Assembly (NCBI GenBank): GCA_002366565.1
Contig: DFBJ01000013.1
Coordinates: 62,001 to 126,000, forward strand
Source of the DNA: Bacteriovoracaceae bacterium UBA3083
GTDB taxonomy: Bacteria > Bdellovibrionota > Bacteriovoracia > Bacteriovoracales > Bacteriovoracaceae
Reading direction: 5' to 3'
DNA: 64,000 bases
The translations under genes and the position numbers were made by a program. Shown here in pieces: positions 1 to 6,696 of the stretch (its first letter is position 1; the number at the start of each line of letters is the position of its first letter). The notes beneath the pieces were generated by a model, which was not told the origin of the DNA, searched no databases, and saw only the letters and a list, made by a program, of their open reading frames with translations.

Positions 1-114
1 AACTGTACTAATGAAGCAGAATGTGAAGCTTCTTGTCCAAAAGGAATTTCTATCAGCAATATTGCTAGAATGAACAGAGACTTCCTTTCAGCTGCAGTAA
101 AAGCAAAAGACTAG
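1..114 (+). CDS. sdhB: Succinate dehydrogenase iron-sulfur subunit, C-terminal end (partial)
   Basis: The window opens inside a reading frame ending at the TAG at 112-114. The 37 visible residues begin NCTNEAECEASCPKGIS, followed by a stretch with NIARMNRDFL. This matches the C-terminal [4Fe-4S]/[3Fe-4S] cysteine segment of SdhB/FrdB (CxxxxxCxxxCPK, then ISxxxIARxNRD). In the family this subunit passes electrons from the flavoprotein SdhA to quinone in the inner membrane. Only the tail is present, so nothing can be said about the rest of the operon, which lies upstream. A terminator follows 29 bases after the stop, so sdhB is the last gene of its transcription unit. Confidence 0.85.
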   Translation, partial: NCTNEAECEASCPKGISISNIARMNRDFLSAAVKAKD

Positions 115-142
115 AAGTAAAATTAAACTCAGTTTAAAAGTA

Positions 143-168
143 AAGGCCCTCTTCTGAGGGCCTTTTTA
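143..168 (+). terminator. Rho-independent terminator after sdhB
   Basis: A perfect 8-bp stem, AAGGCCCT (143-150) with AGGGCCTT (157-164), and a 6-base loop runs straight into a T tract (163-167). It ends the sdhB transcript and separates it from the gene at 205. Confidence 0.9.
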
Positions 169-204
169 ATTTCCAATACTCTAAACAAGTGCTAACTTAA
201 ATTT

Positions 205-1299
205 ATGATTATCTATAGTGAAACGACCAAATCTTTTTTAGATAAATTGATTATTCTTACAAAGGAAATAATCAAAGATGAGCTAGATTTTCCTTTTCTA
301 AGAAAAAGAATCCTAATAAATAGCACTTACTACCCTATTAACTTCATCTGCTTTGAACACTCAAAGACACTGGGGTTCTATGACCCTAAACTCTTCCAAA
401 TTGGAATTAATAAAACTCTAATGTTCAAGGCCCAAGATCACCTACTTAAGAATATTATTCGTCATGAATTGGCGCACTTTCTATGTCATGTATACTTTGG
501 TGATCAATGCAAAGCTCATGGTACAGAATTTAGAGATATATTTACCCAATACAATTGGGATAAATCTTTTTCTAAATCAACAATTCAAATAGAAGAATTT
601 AAATCTAAAGAAAACAAAGAGTCTAAGATTTTTGAAAAAGTACAAAAACTCTTAAAACTTGCTGAATCTAAGAATGAATTTGAGGCCAAGCTAGCAACAA
701 AGAAGGCCAATGACTTAATAACTAAACACAATCTCGAAAAAAGGTCTATTTCAGACGAAACAGAGGATGAAACCTACGTTATTCGTATTGCTAGCTTTAA
801 GAAGCGCAGTGAAATCTACGATGGAATCTATGAGGTGATCTCGAACTTCAATGTCTACCCCATCTTCAACCAGGGAAGAGGCGGAGGCTATCTAGAAGTA
901 GTCGGAAGTAAGGTTAATGTCCAAATAGCTGAATATACGGCAAACTTTTTAATCAACTCTATCTTAAGTTTGTGGAAAAAAACTCAGAAGGAAAACCCAC
1001 ACCTAAAGGGACTTGTGGCCAAGAACTCCTTTATTAGGTCTTTCTGTAAATCATTATCAGAAGAGTTAAAGAAAGAGAGAAGTGAGATCTACTCTTCTAA
1101 AGACCTCATTAGTCTATCAAGTGATCTGTCTTTACATATATCGCGTGCCTATCCAAAACTGAGACTAAGTTATTCAAAACAGAGGAAGAATGACTCTGCA
1201 GCGAGTGCCCTTGGGAAAAAGCTAGGAAAGAAGTTTAAAGTTAAGTCTGGACTATCTGCCGCTAAAGAAAAACTTCAAATTTCTTTTACAAAAAAATAG
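205..1299 (+). CDS. SprT-like zinc metallopeptidase domain fused to DUF2786
   Basis: The N-terminal part carries a SprT-type zinc site: HELAH at residues 87-91 and the downstream AHGTEF (His105), equivalent to the GHGxxF third ligand of the family. Residues about 143-185 match the DUF2786 helical domain (KLLKLAES..EFEAKLATKKANDLI). The remaining ~180 residues are basic and end in a lysine-rich tail, which suggests nucleic-acid contact. SprT/Spartan-family proteins act on DNA-protein crosslinks in eukaryotes; the bacterial role of this fusion is not settled, so the function is inferred only as a zinc-dependent protease-like protein. No Shine-Dalgarno precedes the ATG. A TAACTT box lies 6 bases upstream, making this a candidate leaderless start. 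Confidence 0.7.
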   Translation: MIIYSETTKSFLDKLIILTKEIIKDELDFPFLRKRILINSTYYPINFICFEHSKTLGFYDPKLFQIGINKTLMFKAQDHLLKNIIRHELAHFLCHVYFGDQCKAHGTEFRDIFTQYNWDKSFSKSTIQIEEFKSKENKESKIFEKVQKLLKLAESKNEFEAKLATKKANDLITKHNLEKRSISDETEDETYVIRIASFKKRSEIYDGIYEVISNFNVYPIFNQGRGGGYLEVVGSKVNVQIAEYTANFLINSILSLWKKTQKENPHLKGLVAKNSFIRSFCKSLSEELKKERSEIYSSKDLISLSSDLSLHISRAYPKLRLSYSKQRKNDSAASALGKKLGKKFKVKSGLSAAKEKLQISFTKK

Positions 1300-1355
1300 T
1301 CTCCATTTTTAATCTTAATGATATAATTATAAATAAATTTATAAGGAAATAGTAA

Positions 1356-1757
1356 ATGAAGTTAAAAAGAACAAATCATAAAATTATTGCTGGAGCATTA
1401 CTGATGGCGCTTGCTGTTGCTTTAGGAGCAATGGGAGCACATGCATTTGAGAAAACTCTCAGTGTTAAAAACTTAGCGACCTTCAAGACAGGAGTTGAAT
1501 ATCATATGCTTCATGCCTTTGGTCTTATCTTCCTTGGTATTATGGATAAAGTTTTCCATGATAGATTCAGAATTGAGAGTACGCTATTTGCACTAGGTAT
1601 AATCCTATTCTCTTTTAACTGCTATATTTACGCATTAACTGAGATCAAAGTATTTGCTCTTCTTATCCCTGTTGGTGGCGTTACATTTATAATGGGTTGG
1701 CTATCTCTAGGCCTAAGATTTTTTAAGATATCAAGAAAAAACAATGATTTAGAATAG
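1356..1757 (+). CDS. DUF423 family inner-membrane protein
   Basis: A 133-residue protein with four predicted hydrophobic segments. It has the DUF423 (YgdD-like) signature: an N-terminal helix followed by GAMGAHAFE, then LATFKTGVEYHMLHAFGL, where the conserved His and Glu sit at the helix end. Length matches the family (about 120-135). A start-deciding AAGGAAATAG lies upstream of the ATG. The function of the family is unknown; it is a small integral membrane protein. It stands alone between the SprT-like gene and a hypothetical gene on the same strand. Confidence 0.85.
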   Translation: MKLKRTNHKIIAGALLMALAVALGAMGAHAFEKTLSVKNLATFKTGVEYHMLHAFGLIFLGIMDKVFHDRFRIESTLFALGIILFSFNCYIYALTEIKVFALLIPVGGVTFIMGWLSLGLRFFKISRKNNDLE

Positions 1758-1822
1758 ATTATTTTTCTTTAGCTTCGCTTTAGATCGACCGAATAGTTTT
1801 AGGTAATAAATTTAACTTGGGG

Positions 1823-2185
1823 ATGTGTGTGTCGACAAAAAAACAAATAGATAAGTATATAACGACATGTACTACTATATTTAAGATGTTTGACCACGAC
1901 GTCGCAATCTCCAAGAATAAAGCTAACCTATGGCACTTCACGGCCAGAAGAACTGATAAGAAGTACCTCGTCTACTGTGCACCTAACCTTACAAAAGTTA
2001 AATCTATAATTAAAATTGCGCTGAAAAAAGTTACAGCCGAAGCAAAGCTAGTCGTAATCTGTAATACATTTACTGATGAAGAAAGAGAGCTTGCGGAGCA
2101 ATTAAATTACACTTTAGTTGATATTCATACTTTGAAAAAATATGGTACGGATATGTTAGAAACGAAGGCCAAAGAGGCAGCTTAG
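1823..2185 (+). CDS. Hypothetical protein, about 120 residues
   Basis: I do not recognise the family. It is a compact, basic, soluble protein without signal peptide or membrane segments. The second half has an alternating strand-helix pattern (AKLVVICNTF, then YTLVDIHTL) that would suit a Rossmann-like or PD-(D/E)xK nuclease-like core, but no catalytic motif is clear. The start is ambiguous. TTG at 1817, ATG at 1823 and GTG at 1829 are in frame. Only the GTG has a GGGGA (1819-1823) at good spacing, giving a protein starting MSTKKQ. Its TAG stop overlaps the TAA of queE on the other strand (2182-2185). Confidence 0.6.
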   Translation: MCVSTKKQIDKYITTCTTIFKMFDHDVAISKNKANLWHFTARRTDKKYLVYCAPNLTKVKSIIKIALKKVTAEAKLVVICNTFTDEERELAEQLNYTLVDIHTLKKYGTDMLETKAKEAA

Positions 2186-2883
2186 ACTTGTTTTTCGTCA
2201 GGACCAAATAGCCACTTATGTTGTTGGCCAATAACTCTAAAGAGGCTACCACCCTCTTCATTCCACTTAATAACATTTCTAAATCTTTCAAGCGGGAACT
2301 CTTCATTTAAATTGTATGAAGGAGTTAAGCACCAAGGAAAACTTAAGCTATCATTCATTGATAGTAATTCATTATACATATCAACTGTCGCAGCGTAGTC
2401 CTCTGCACTTTCAATGACGGCCTTAATTTGAAATTTATTTGGATAGTTTTGAATTAGTTTATTTAAAACTTGAACTCTCGTCTTCACACCTGTTGAAGGA
2501 GTTTTAAAGTCCATACTTATATAGTCTAGCTTTGTGAAAATATCATCGACAACTCTAGTTCCTGCGGCTTCAAGGTTAACGTAGTAACCTCTCTCCTTAA
2601 GAGTTTCAAGAAGTGATAAGACTTGATCTGTATGACTTGGATGTAGAGGGTCTCCACCTGTGATTGAAACTCTCTTCATGCTCTCACCACCAGCATCTTC
2701 AATAGCAGTTAGAACCTCATCTTTCGTCCATTCCTTACCAGTAAAGTCCCAAGTATCTTTAGAGTCACAGTTTAAACAACCAATAGCACAGCCTTGAAAA
2801 CGCACGAAGACTTGTGGAGTTCCAATATGAACACCTTCACCTTCTGTTGCAGAATAAATAGAATTTATTAAATACGATTTCAA
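2182..2883 (-). CDS. queE: 7-carboxy-7-deazaguanine synthase (radical SAM)
   Basis: QueE converts 6-carboxytetrahydropterin to 7-carboxy-7-deazaguanine in the queuosine/preQ0 pathway. It has the family opening SIYSATEGEGVHIGTP, the SAM/[4Fe-4S] motif CAIGCLNC (CxxxCxxC) and the following DSKDTWDF. A SITGGDPLHP segment is the GGE/GGD-like SAM-binding motif, and WLFGPDEKQ lies at the C-terminus. Length 233 fits the larger QueE clade. An AGAGGAAGGT ribosome site precedes the ATG. It belongs functionally with tgt at 11925, although the two genes are 9 kb apart. Confidence 0.9.
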   Translation of the reverse strand: MKSYLINSIYSATEGEGVHIGTPQVFVRFQGCAIGCLNCDSKDTWDFTGKEWTKDEVLTAIEDAGGESMKRVSITGGDPLHPSHTDQVLSLLETLKERGYYVNLEAAGTRVVDDIFTKLDYISMDFKTPSTGVKTRVQVLNKLIQNYPNKFQIKAVIESAEDYAATVDMYNELLSMNDSLSFPWCLTPSYNLNEEFPLERFRNVIKWNEEGGSLFRVIGQQHKWLFGPDEKQV

Positions 2884-3025
2884 TTGCTTAACCTTCCTCT
2901 AAGACATTCTTTATACCATAGAACATGGTCTGCAAATGCTAGACACTGTAGTCTTTACACAGCTTTTTTAGCTCTATCAAGGGTATTGCTGATAAATTGG
3001 CCAAGATTTGGTATATTAAGTGTAT

Positions 3026-3493
3026 ATGAGTGATAAAAAAGACCGTTTAGGTAAAGAAATTGATGTAAAAAGTGTTGATTTAAGAAGGCTAAAGCTAAAC
3101 GCTGCAGACCTTCCAGGCCTTGTTGAATATGCAACAAACGCGAGTAGTGCCTTAATTAATCCAGAAGATGAAGGAAAAATTAAGAGCCGTGCTTTAAGGG
3201 CCATGCATCAACAAACGGCCAATCAAATGGATCAGCTGCTAGAACAAATGCAACCTCTAATAGAACAGGCAGCGAAGCTAAAAAAACGAGTAGAAGTAAG
3301 TGAAATAATCTACAACGCTAAGATGTCATTTGAGCCAATGATTGGACAGATTTATCACCTCTATTTAAAAAAAGATGAAACTCACCTCCTCTCTATAATC
3401 GGCCCTTCAGAGTGGGGAGTTGAAATGCCTTACAAGGAATGTATCGCAAGTGTTGAACTCCTAGCAGACCATACGTGGCAAGTACTGGACTAG
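3026..3493 (+). CDS. DUF2452 domain protein
   Basis: A soluble 155-residue protein. The N-terminal half is helical and charged (a coiled-coil-like stretch around LLEQMQPLIEQAAKLKKRVE). The C-terminal half carries the DUF2452 signature, YNAKMSFEPMIGQIYHLY then LSIIGPSEWG. The family function is unknown. An in-frame GTG exists at 3020, but the ATG at 3026 gives the natural start MSDKKDR. There is no Shine-Dalgarno. A TATATT box at 3012-3017 ends 8 bases before the ATG, with CTGATA 17 bases further up, so the mRNA may be leaderless. Confidence 0.75.
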   Translation: MSDKKDRLGKEIDVKSVDLRRLKLNAADLPGLVEYATNASSALINPEDEGKIKSRALRAMHQQTANQMDQLLEQMQPLIEQAAKLKKRVEVSEIIYNAKMSFEPMIGQIYHLYLKKDETHLLSIIGPSEWGVEMPYKECIASVELLADHTWQVLD

Positions 3494-3550
3494 GCTCTAT
3501 TCTTTTGAATATCAGTTTGAAGACATCCACTTTCATGTTATTTTTAATAT

Positions 3551-4087
3551 ATGGAATTAAACACAGAATTTAATAGAGTTATCAAAAAATTACAAAATGA
3601 TGAAAGGCCTCTTACGAAGTATAGCCCTGAAGAGTTTGAACAATTAAACACTATCTGGAGAAACCTTCTAAAAGAAGAAAAATACGAAGACCTTCCTAAG
3701 GTTTATTGCCTTCTAGATAATACTCAAAACTATTCCGATGTATTTACAGAAAATATTTATCAAACATTTTCTCAACTAACGAACCCAGAACTAATTGTTT
3801 ATAATCTAAGCGCAGCTAGTAAGCACATTATAGCTTTTCATCATAAGAAGGGTGAACGTGTTCCATTTGAATTAATAGAAACTTTAAAAGAGCTACTAAA
3901 AAATAAAGATGCTGAAGTTCTTGAATGGACACTTAGAACAATTGAACAACTAGGAAGTCAGGCAATATTTTTAAAAGATGATATAATTAAAAGTAAGCCA
4001 GGTATTTTAAGTTTATTTGATAAACATAAAAAGGCCTCAAAACAAATTATAGAAATGCTAGAAAAGAGATGGAGTCCTAGAAAATGA
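3551..4087 (+). CDS. Hypothetical helical protein
   Basis: No family recognised. It is a soluble, mostly helical 178-residue protein rich in Leu, Lys and Glu. The pattern ELLKNKDAEVLEWTLRTIEQLG looks like a pair of HEAT/ARM-type helices. Its stop overlaps the start of the next gene (ATGA at 4084-4087), so the two are translated together. The ATG lacks a Shine-Dalgarno but sits 6 bases after TATTTT (3539-3544), with TTGAAG 16 bases further upstream. It is a good leaderless candidate. Confidence 0.7.
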   Translation: MELNTEFNRVIKKLQNDERPLTKYSPEEFEQLNTIWRNLLKEEKYEDLPKVYCLLDNTQNYSDVFTENIYQTFSQLTNPELIVYNLSAASKHIIAFHHKKGERVPFELIETLKELLKNKDAEVLEWTLRTIEQLGSQAIFLKDDIIKSKPGILSLFDKHKKASKQIIEMLEKRWSPRK

Positions 4088-4440
4088 GTTCTGATAATTT
4101 TGATCCACAAGCAGCTTATGAAAAGTTAATGAGCGCAACGAATGCTGTTGGACAAAAACACTTTATCGACGACCCTGAAGCTTATCAAATAAATATTCGT
4201 CCAGATAAGACTGTATCTCCAGGTAAGTTTCTTAACGACCCTATTTTACCAGGTGGATATAAAGCACATCCAACGACAATAAGAGCAATGCGTAAAGATA
4301 TCTTTGTTGGTGGAACTGAAGTCTTTGAGGATCTTCAATTTATTATTAACTGTGAAAGCTGTAACACCGAGTTAGACGTACAATTCTGGCATTTCTGCCC
4401 TTACTGCGAAGCACAGTTTCCTAAGTCACGCGTCAAGTGA
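4084..4440 (+). CDS. Small zinc-ribbon protein
   Basis: A 118-residue soluble protein of unknown family. The C-terminal 30 residues form a zinc ribbon: CESC, then 14 residues on CPYC (pattern CxxC-x14-CxxC). The N-terminal ~85 residues are hydrophilic and contain prolines and an RPDKTVSPGKFL segment. It overlaps the preceding gene by four bases and has a GGAGT nine bases before its start. This coupling suggests the two proteins work together. The zinc ribbon suggests a nucleic-acid or protein-binding role, but that is inference. Confidence 0.7.
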   Translation: MSSDNFDPQAAYEKLMSATNAVGQKHFIDDPEAYQINIRPDKTVSPGKFLNDPILPGGYKAHPTTIRAMRKDIFVGGTEVFEDLQFIINCESCNTELDVQFWHFCPYCEAQFPKSRVK

Positions 4441-4550
4441 CTAAAACCTCGTTCACTTGTCAACTTTTGTAAGATTAATACAATTTACGAGTGCGCACAG
4501 TCAAAAGTACATTACTTCTAAATAAAAATAAGACTAGCAAATGTAAGAAA

Positions 4551-4591
4551 TTGAAATACTAGATAACTATCAATCGAGTATTTCTTAAGAT
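4551..4591 (+). promoter_or_regulatory. Nested inverted repeat in promoter region of dksA-like gene
   Basis: In the 205-base gap before the DksA-like gene, AAATACT (4554-4560) is mirrored by AGTATTT (4577-4583). Inside it lies a second dyad, GATA-AC-TATC (4562-4571). A TTGAAA at 4551 and a TAAGAT at 4586-4591 are possible -35 and -10 boxes, but not at normal spacing to each other. The dyads could be an operator; the promoter itself is not fixed by the sequence. Confidence 0.35.
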
Positions 4592-4605
4592 ACAACTGGT
4601 CAGAA

Positions 4606-4632
4606 ACACACACACACACAACACACTACACA
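4606..4632 (+). repeat. CA dinucleotide tract in 5' leader
   Basis: About 15 bases of pure (AC)n (4606-4620) followed by ACACACTACACAGG, ending directly at the AGGAGA ribosome site of the gene at 4646. A similar tract precedes the HesB-like gene at 27835. Confidence 0.85.
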
Positions 4633-4645
4633 GGAGAGAAAACTC

Positions 4646-5077
4646 ATGAAACGTGAAAACAGTTACCTGAGTGACAAGCAAATCGAAAAATTAAAAGATA
4701 CGCTTCTCGCAGAAAAAGAAAGAATCTACAATAAGTCTCAAAATAGTGAGAACTACTGTCTAGACAAAAACGAACTGAGTGATCCTGTTGATGAAGCATC
4801 TGTAAACGTTCAGACTTCACAAGAAATTAGGTTTAGAAATCGTGATATCTTCTATTTAAAGAAAATTAATAAAGCACTTACAAAAATAGAAGACGGAGTC
4901 TATGGACTTTGCCAAGAGTGCGATGATGAAATTAACTTTGAAAGACTAATGGCAAGAACTACAGCTGAATTATGTATTGGTTGTAAGGAAGAAGCTGAAC
5001 TTTCTGAAAAAAATAATTTCATTCAAAGAAAGTCTAAGTCTCTAGGTAAAACATTATCTGAGCTTTCTTCAAAGTAA
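4646..5077 (+). CDS. DksA/TraR-type zinc-finger regulator
   Basis: A 143-residue protein with an N-terminal coiled-coil hairpin, a DPVDEAS tip segment and a C4 zinc finger (Cys89, Cys92, Cys110, Cys113) within GLCQECDD and LCIGCKEEAE. The segment MARTTAELCIGCK is typical of DksA/TraR proteins, which enter the RNA polymerase secondary channel and modulate initiation with ppGpp. The usual tip motif DxxDxA is present in altered form (DPVDEAS), so ppGpp/DksA-like activity is likely but not certain. An AGGAGA ribosome site lies directly after a CA-repeat leader. The gene stands alone, convergent with the secreted protein gene at 5092. Confidence 0.85.
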   Translation: MKRENSYLSDKQIEKLKDTLLAEKERIYNKSQNSENYCLDKNELSDPVDEASVNVQTSQEIRFRNRDIFYLKKINKALTKIEDGVYGLCQECDDEINFERLMARTTAELCIGCKEEAELSEKNNFIQRKSKSLGKTLSELSSK

Positions 5078-5091
5078 TTTATTCGGAGAAT

Positions 5092-5754
5092 TTATTCACG
5101 GCCTAGAACTTCTAGGTCGCTCCACTCTCCAATTGGGTGATAGAAGAATGACTTCTCCGCATATTTAACTGGGCTTAAGTTTTGAAATTTAGCAGCTACT
5201 TCTGCTTCTTTTCCCCAGTCCTCTTCAAATAATTCAATTTTAATCAATCCTTCAGATACCTCTTCAAAAGACTTAAACTTTATCCCCATAGAATGATCTG
5301 CTAGATTCTTTAAAAACTCTTCTCGCTCAATATCTTTGTCTACAAGACTCAGAATCAATGTCCCGGCCTTATACCCGTCACATCTTCCGTCACTATCAGT
5401 AAGCCCTACAGACTGAGTCTCAAAGCCACTCTGCTCTATCTTAAGCCATACACAGTAACGAAGTGACTTCTCTGTGGCATTTAATACTAAGCTAAGTCCA
5501 TGACCACTACAGAAGGCCATAGCATCTATTTCACCTTCAAAACTAGTTGGAAGGTTTAGATCATTTATCTTACTTAATGTTTGATTATTTAATTCAACAC
5601 TTATTCCTTGAACAAAGGATGAGGCCTTCACGCTTTGGGCCTCTTCTTTAATCCAGCAAGTACCTTGATTTAAAGATTTCACCTGAATATCTTCAGCAAA
5701 TGATACTGTTGAAAATAAACTCATAAGTGATAAAATAAGAAGACTTTTCTTCAT
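5092..5754 (-). CDS. Secreted hypothetical protein
   Basis: A 220-residue protein with a clear Sec signal peptide (MKKSLLILSLMSLFSTVSFA, cleavage after SFA). The mature part is soluble, acidic and has four Cys (one in GTCWIKEE, the others at AFCSGHG, RYCVWLK and GRCDGY) that could form disulfides in the periplasm. No family recognised. GGAGC lies nine bases upstream of the ATG. The 3' end faces the dksA-like gene with only 14 bases between them. Confidence 0.7.
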   Translation of the reverse strand: MKKSLLILSLMSLFSTVSFAEDIQVKSLNQGTCWIKEEAQSVKASSFVQGISVELNNQTLSKINDLNLPTSFEGEIDAMAFCSGHGLSLVLNATEKSLRYCVWLKIEQSGFETQSVGLTDSDGRCDGYKAGTLILSLVDKDIEREEFLKNLADHSMGIKFKSFEEVSEGLIKIELFEEDWGKEAEVAAKFQNLSPVKYAEKSFFYHPIGEWSDLEVLGRE

Positions 5755-5867
5755 AGTACTTTGCTCCGATATTTACTGTATTTAATCTATCGGAAATAAA
5801 ACGTACTACTTTACACAGACTTTATTTTTCTTATAAATATAAATAAATTTAACAAGATAGAGAGAAA

Positions 5868-6272
5868 ATGACCGACCAAAAAGCTCAACTTATTAAGGAA
5901 GTAACCTACTCATTTTACGAGAAGGCGGTATCAGACTTTCTTATTGGCTATCAATTTAGAAAGATTCAAGAGTTTAAATCTGTTGACCCTCTCTCTCCTC
6001 CTTTAGAAGCATTTAAATCTCATTTACCTAGAATAGAAAAGTTTTGGCGTATTCAATTACTTGGGGAAAGACTAACTAAAGAGGATAAGAGGTTTGATCT
6101 AATCAATATTCATAAGGCATTAAATCCCAATAAAGGTGAAGTCCTACGTTGGGTGAAGCTTTTTAACGCCACTCTCGATGAATACGAGTGTGCAGAAAAT
6201 AAAGATCTTATAAAAGAGTGGAGAAAGAAAGTATCTGAATTTGAAAAAAGGTTTTTAACATTCCTATTTTGA
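5868..6272 (+). CDS. Group III truncated haemoglobin
   Basis: The 134-residue protein fits the 2-on-2 globin fold. It has FYEKAVSDFLIGYQF (helix B region with the usual Phe-Tyr pair), SHLPRIEKFW (helix E, HxxxIxxFW), LLGERLT, then His82 before an 11-residue turn and LRWVKLFNATLDEY (helix G). Aligned with group III globins such as Campylobacter Ctb, His82 takes the place of the proximal haem ligand. The family binds O2 and is implicated in NO/O2 handling in microaerobes; the physiological role here is unknown. GAGAGAAA precedes the ATG. It overlaps the convergent lipoprotein gene by nine bases. Confidence 0.75.
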   Translation: MTDQKAQLIKEVTYSFYEKAVSDFLIGYQFRKIQEFKSVDPLSPPLEAFKSHLPRIEKFWRIQLLGERLTKEDKRFDLINIHKALNPNKGEVLRWVKLFNATLDEYECAENKDLIKEWRKKVSEFEKRFLTFLF

Positions 6273-6653
6273 TTCGACTGGATTTTTAGCATCATAAACT
6301 TCTTTGATGAAGCTTTCTAAAACAGGCTCACCTCTTACATCATCAAAGAACCAATTCTTAGCATAGTATTGATTATAAGTTCGTGCTGCTTCTTTTGCAT
6401 TTTCTTCAGTATCAAACTCAATTGCAATCAAATCAACGAGCCTAACCTTAATTCTCTTTCCAGAGCCTTTTATACAGCCTTTGGCCTTATAATTTTCACA
6501 GAGAATTCTCTTTGTAGGGTCTGTAACAATAATCAACTCAATATTTGGATCTTTAGTCTGCGCCATTCTCCACATCTGACTTGCAGAATAGCGCTTCTCT
6601 TCTGAGCAAGATGTTATAGATAGTAGAATTGTAAGGAGTAGTATTTTTGCCAT
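6264..6653 (-). CDS. Small lipoprotein of unknown function
   Basis: From the ATG at 6653 the protein begins MAKILLLTILLSITSCSEE, a lipoprotein signal peptide with the Cys in the lipobox SITSC. An upstream extension of the frame would destroy this signal. The mature part (about 113 residues) is soluble with two further Cys and a DTEENAKEAARTYNQYYA helix; no family recognised. The start lies in a perfect 13-bp inverted repeat, and a consensus TATAAT on this strand (6660-6665) ends six bases before the ATG, so the gene may be transcribed without a leader. It lies 43 bases downstream of the helicase gene on the same strand. Confidence 0.75.
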   Translation of the reverse strand: MAKILLLTILLSITSCSEEKRYSASQMWRMAQTKDPNIELIIVTDPTKRILCENYKAKGCIKGSGKRIKVRLVDLIAIEFDTEENAKEAARTYNQYYAKNWFFDDVRGEPVLESFIKEVYDAKNPVESK

Positions 6654-6682
6654 ATTGTAATTATATACTAATATGGCAAAAA
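6644..6682. repeat. Perfect 13-bp inverted repeat over the lipoprotein start
   Basis: TTTTTGCCATATT (6644-6656) and AATATGGCAAAAA (6670-6682) are exact reverse complements around a 13-base A+T loop. The left arm contains the minus-strand start codon and codons 2-4 of the lipoprotein. The loop contains its TATAAT box. There is no T tract after either arm, so it is not a standard terminator. Confidence 0.9.
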
Positions 6683-6696
6683 CTAGAAATGGTGAA

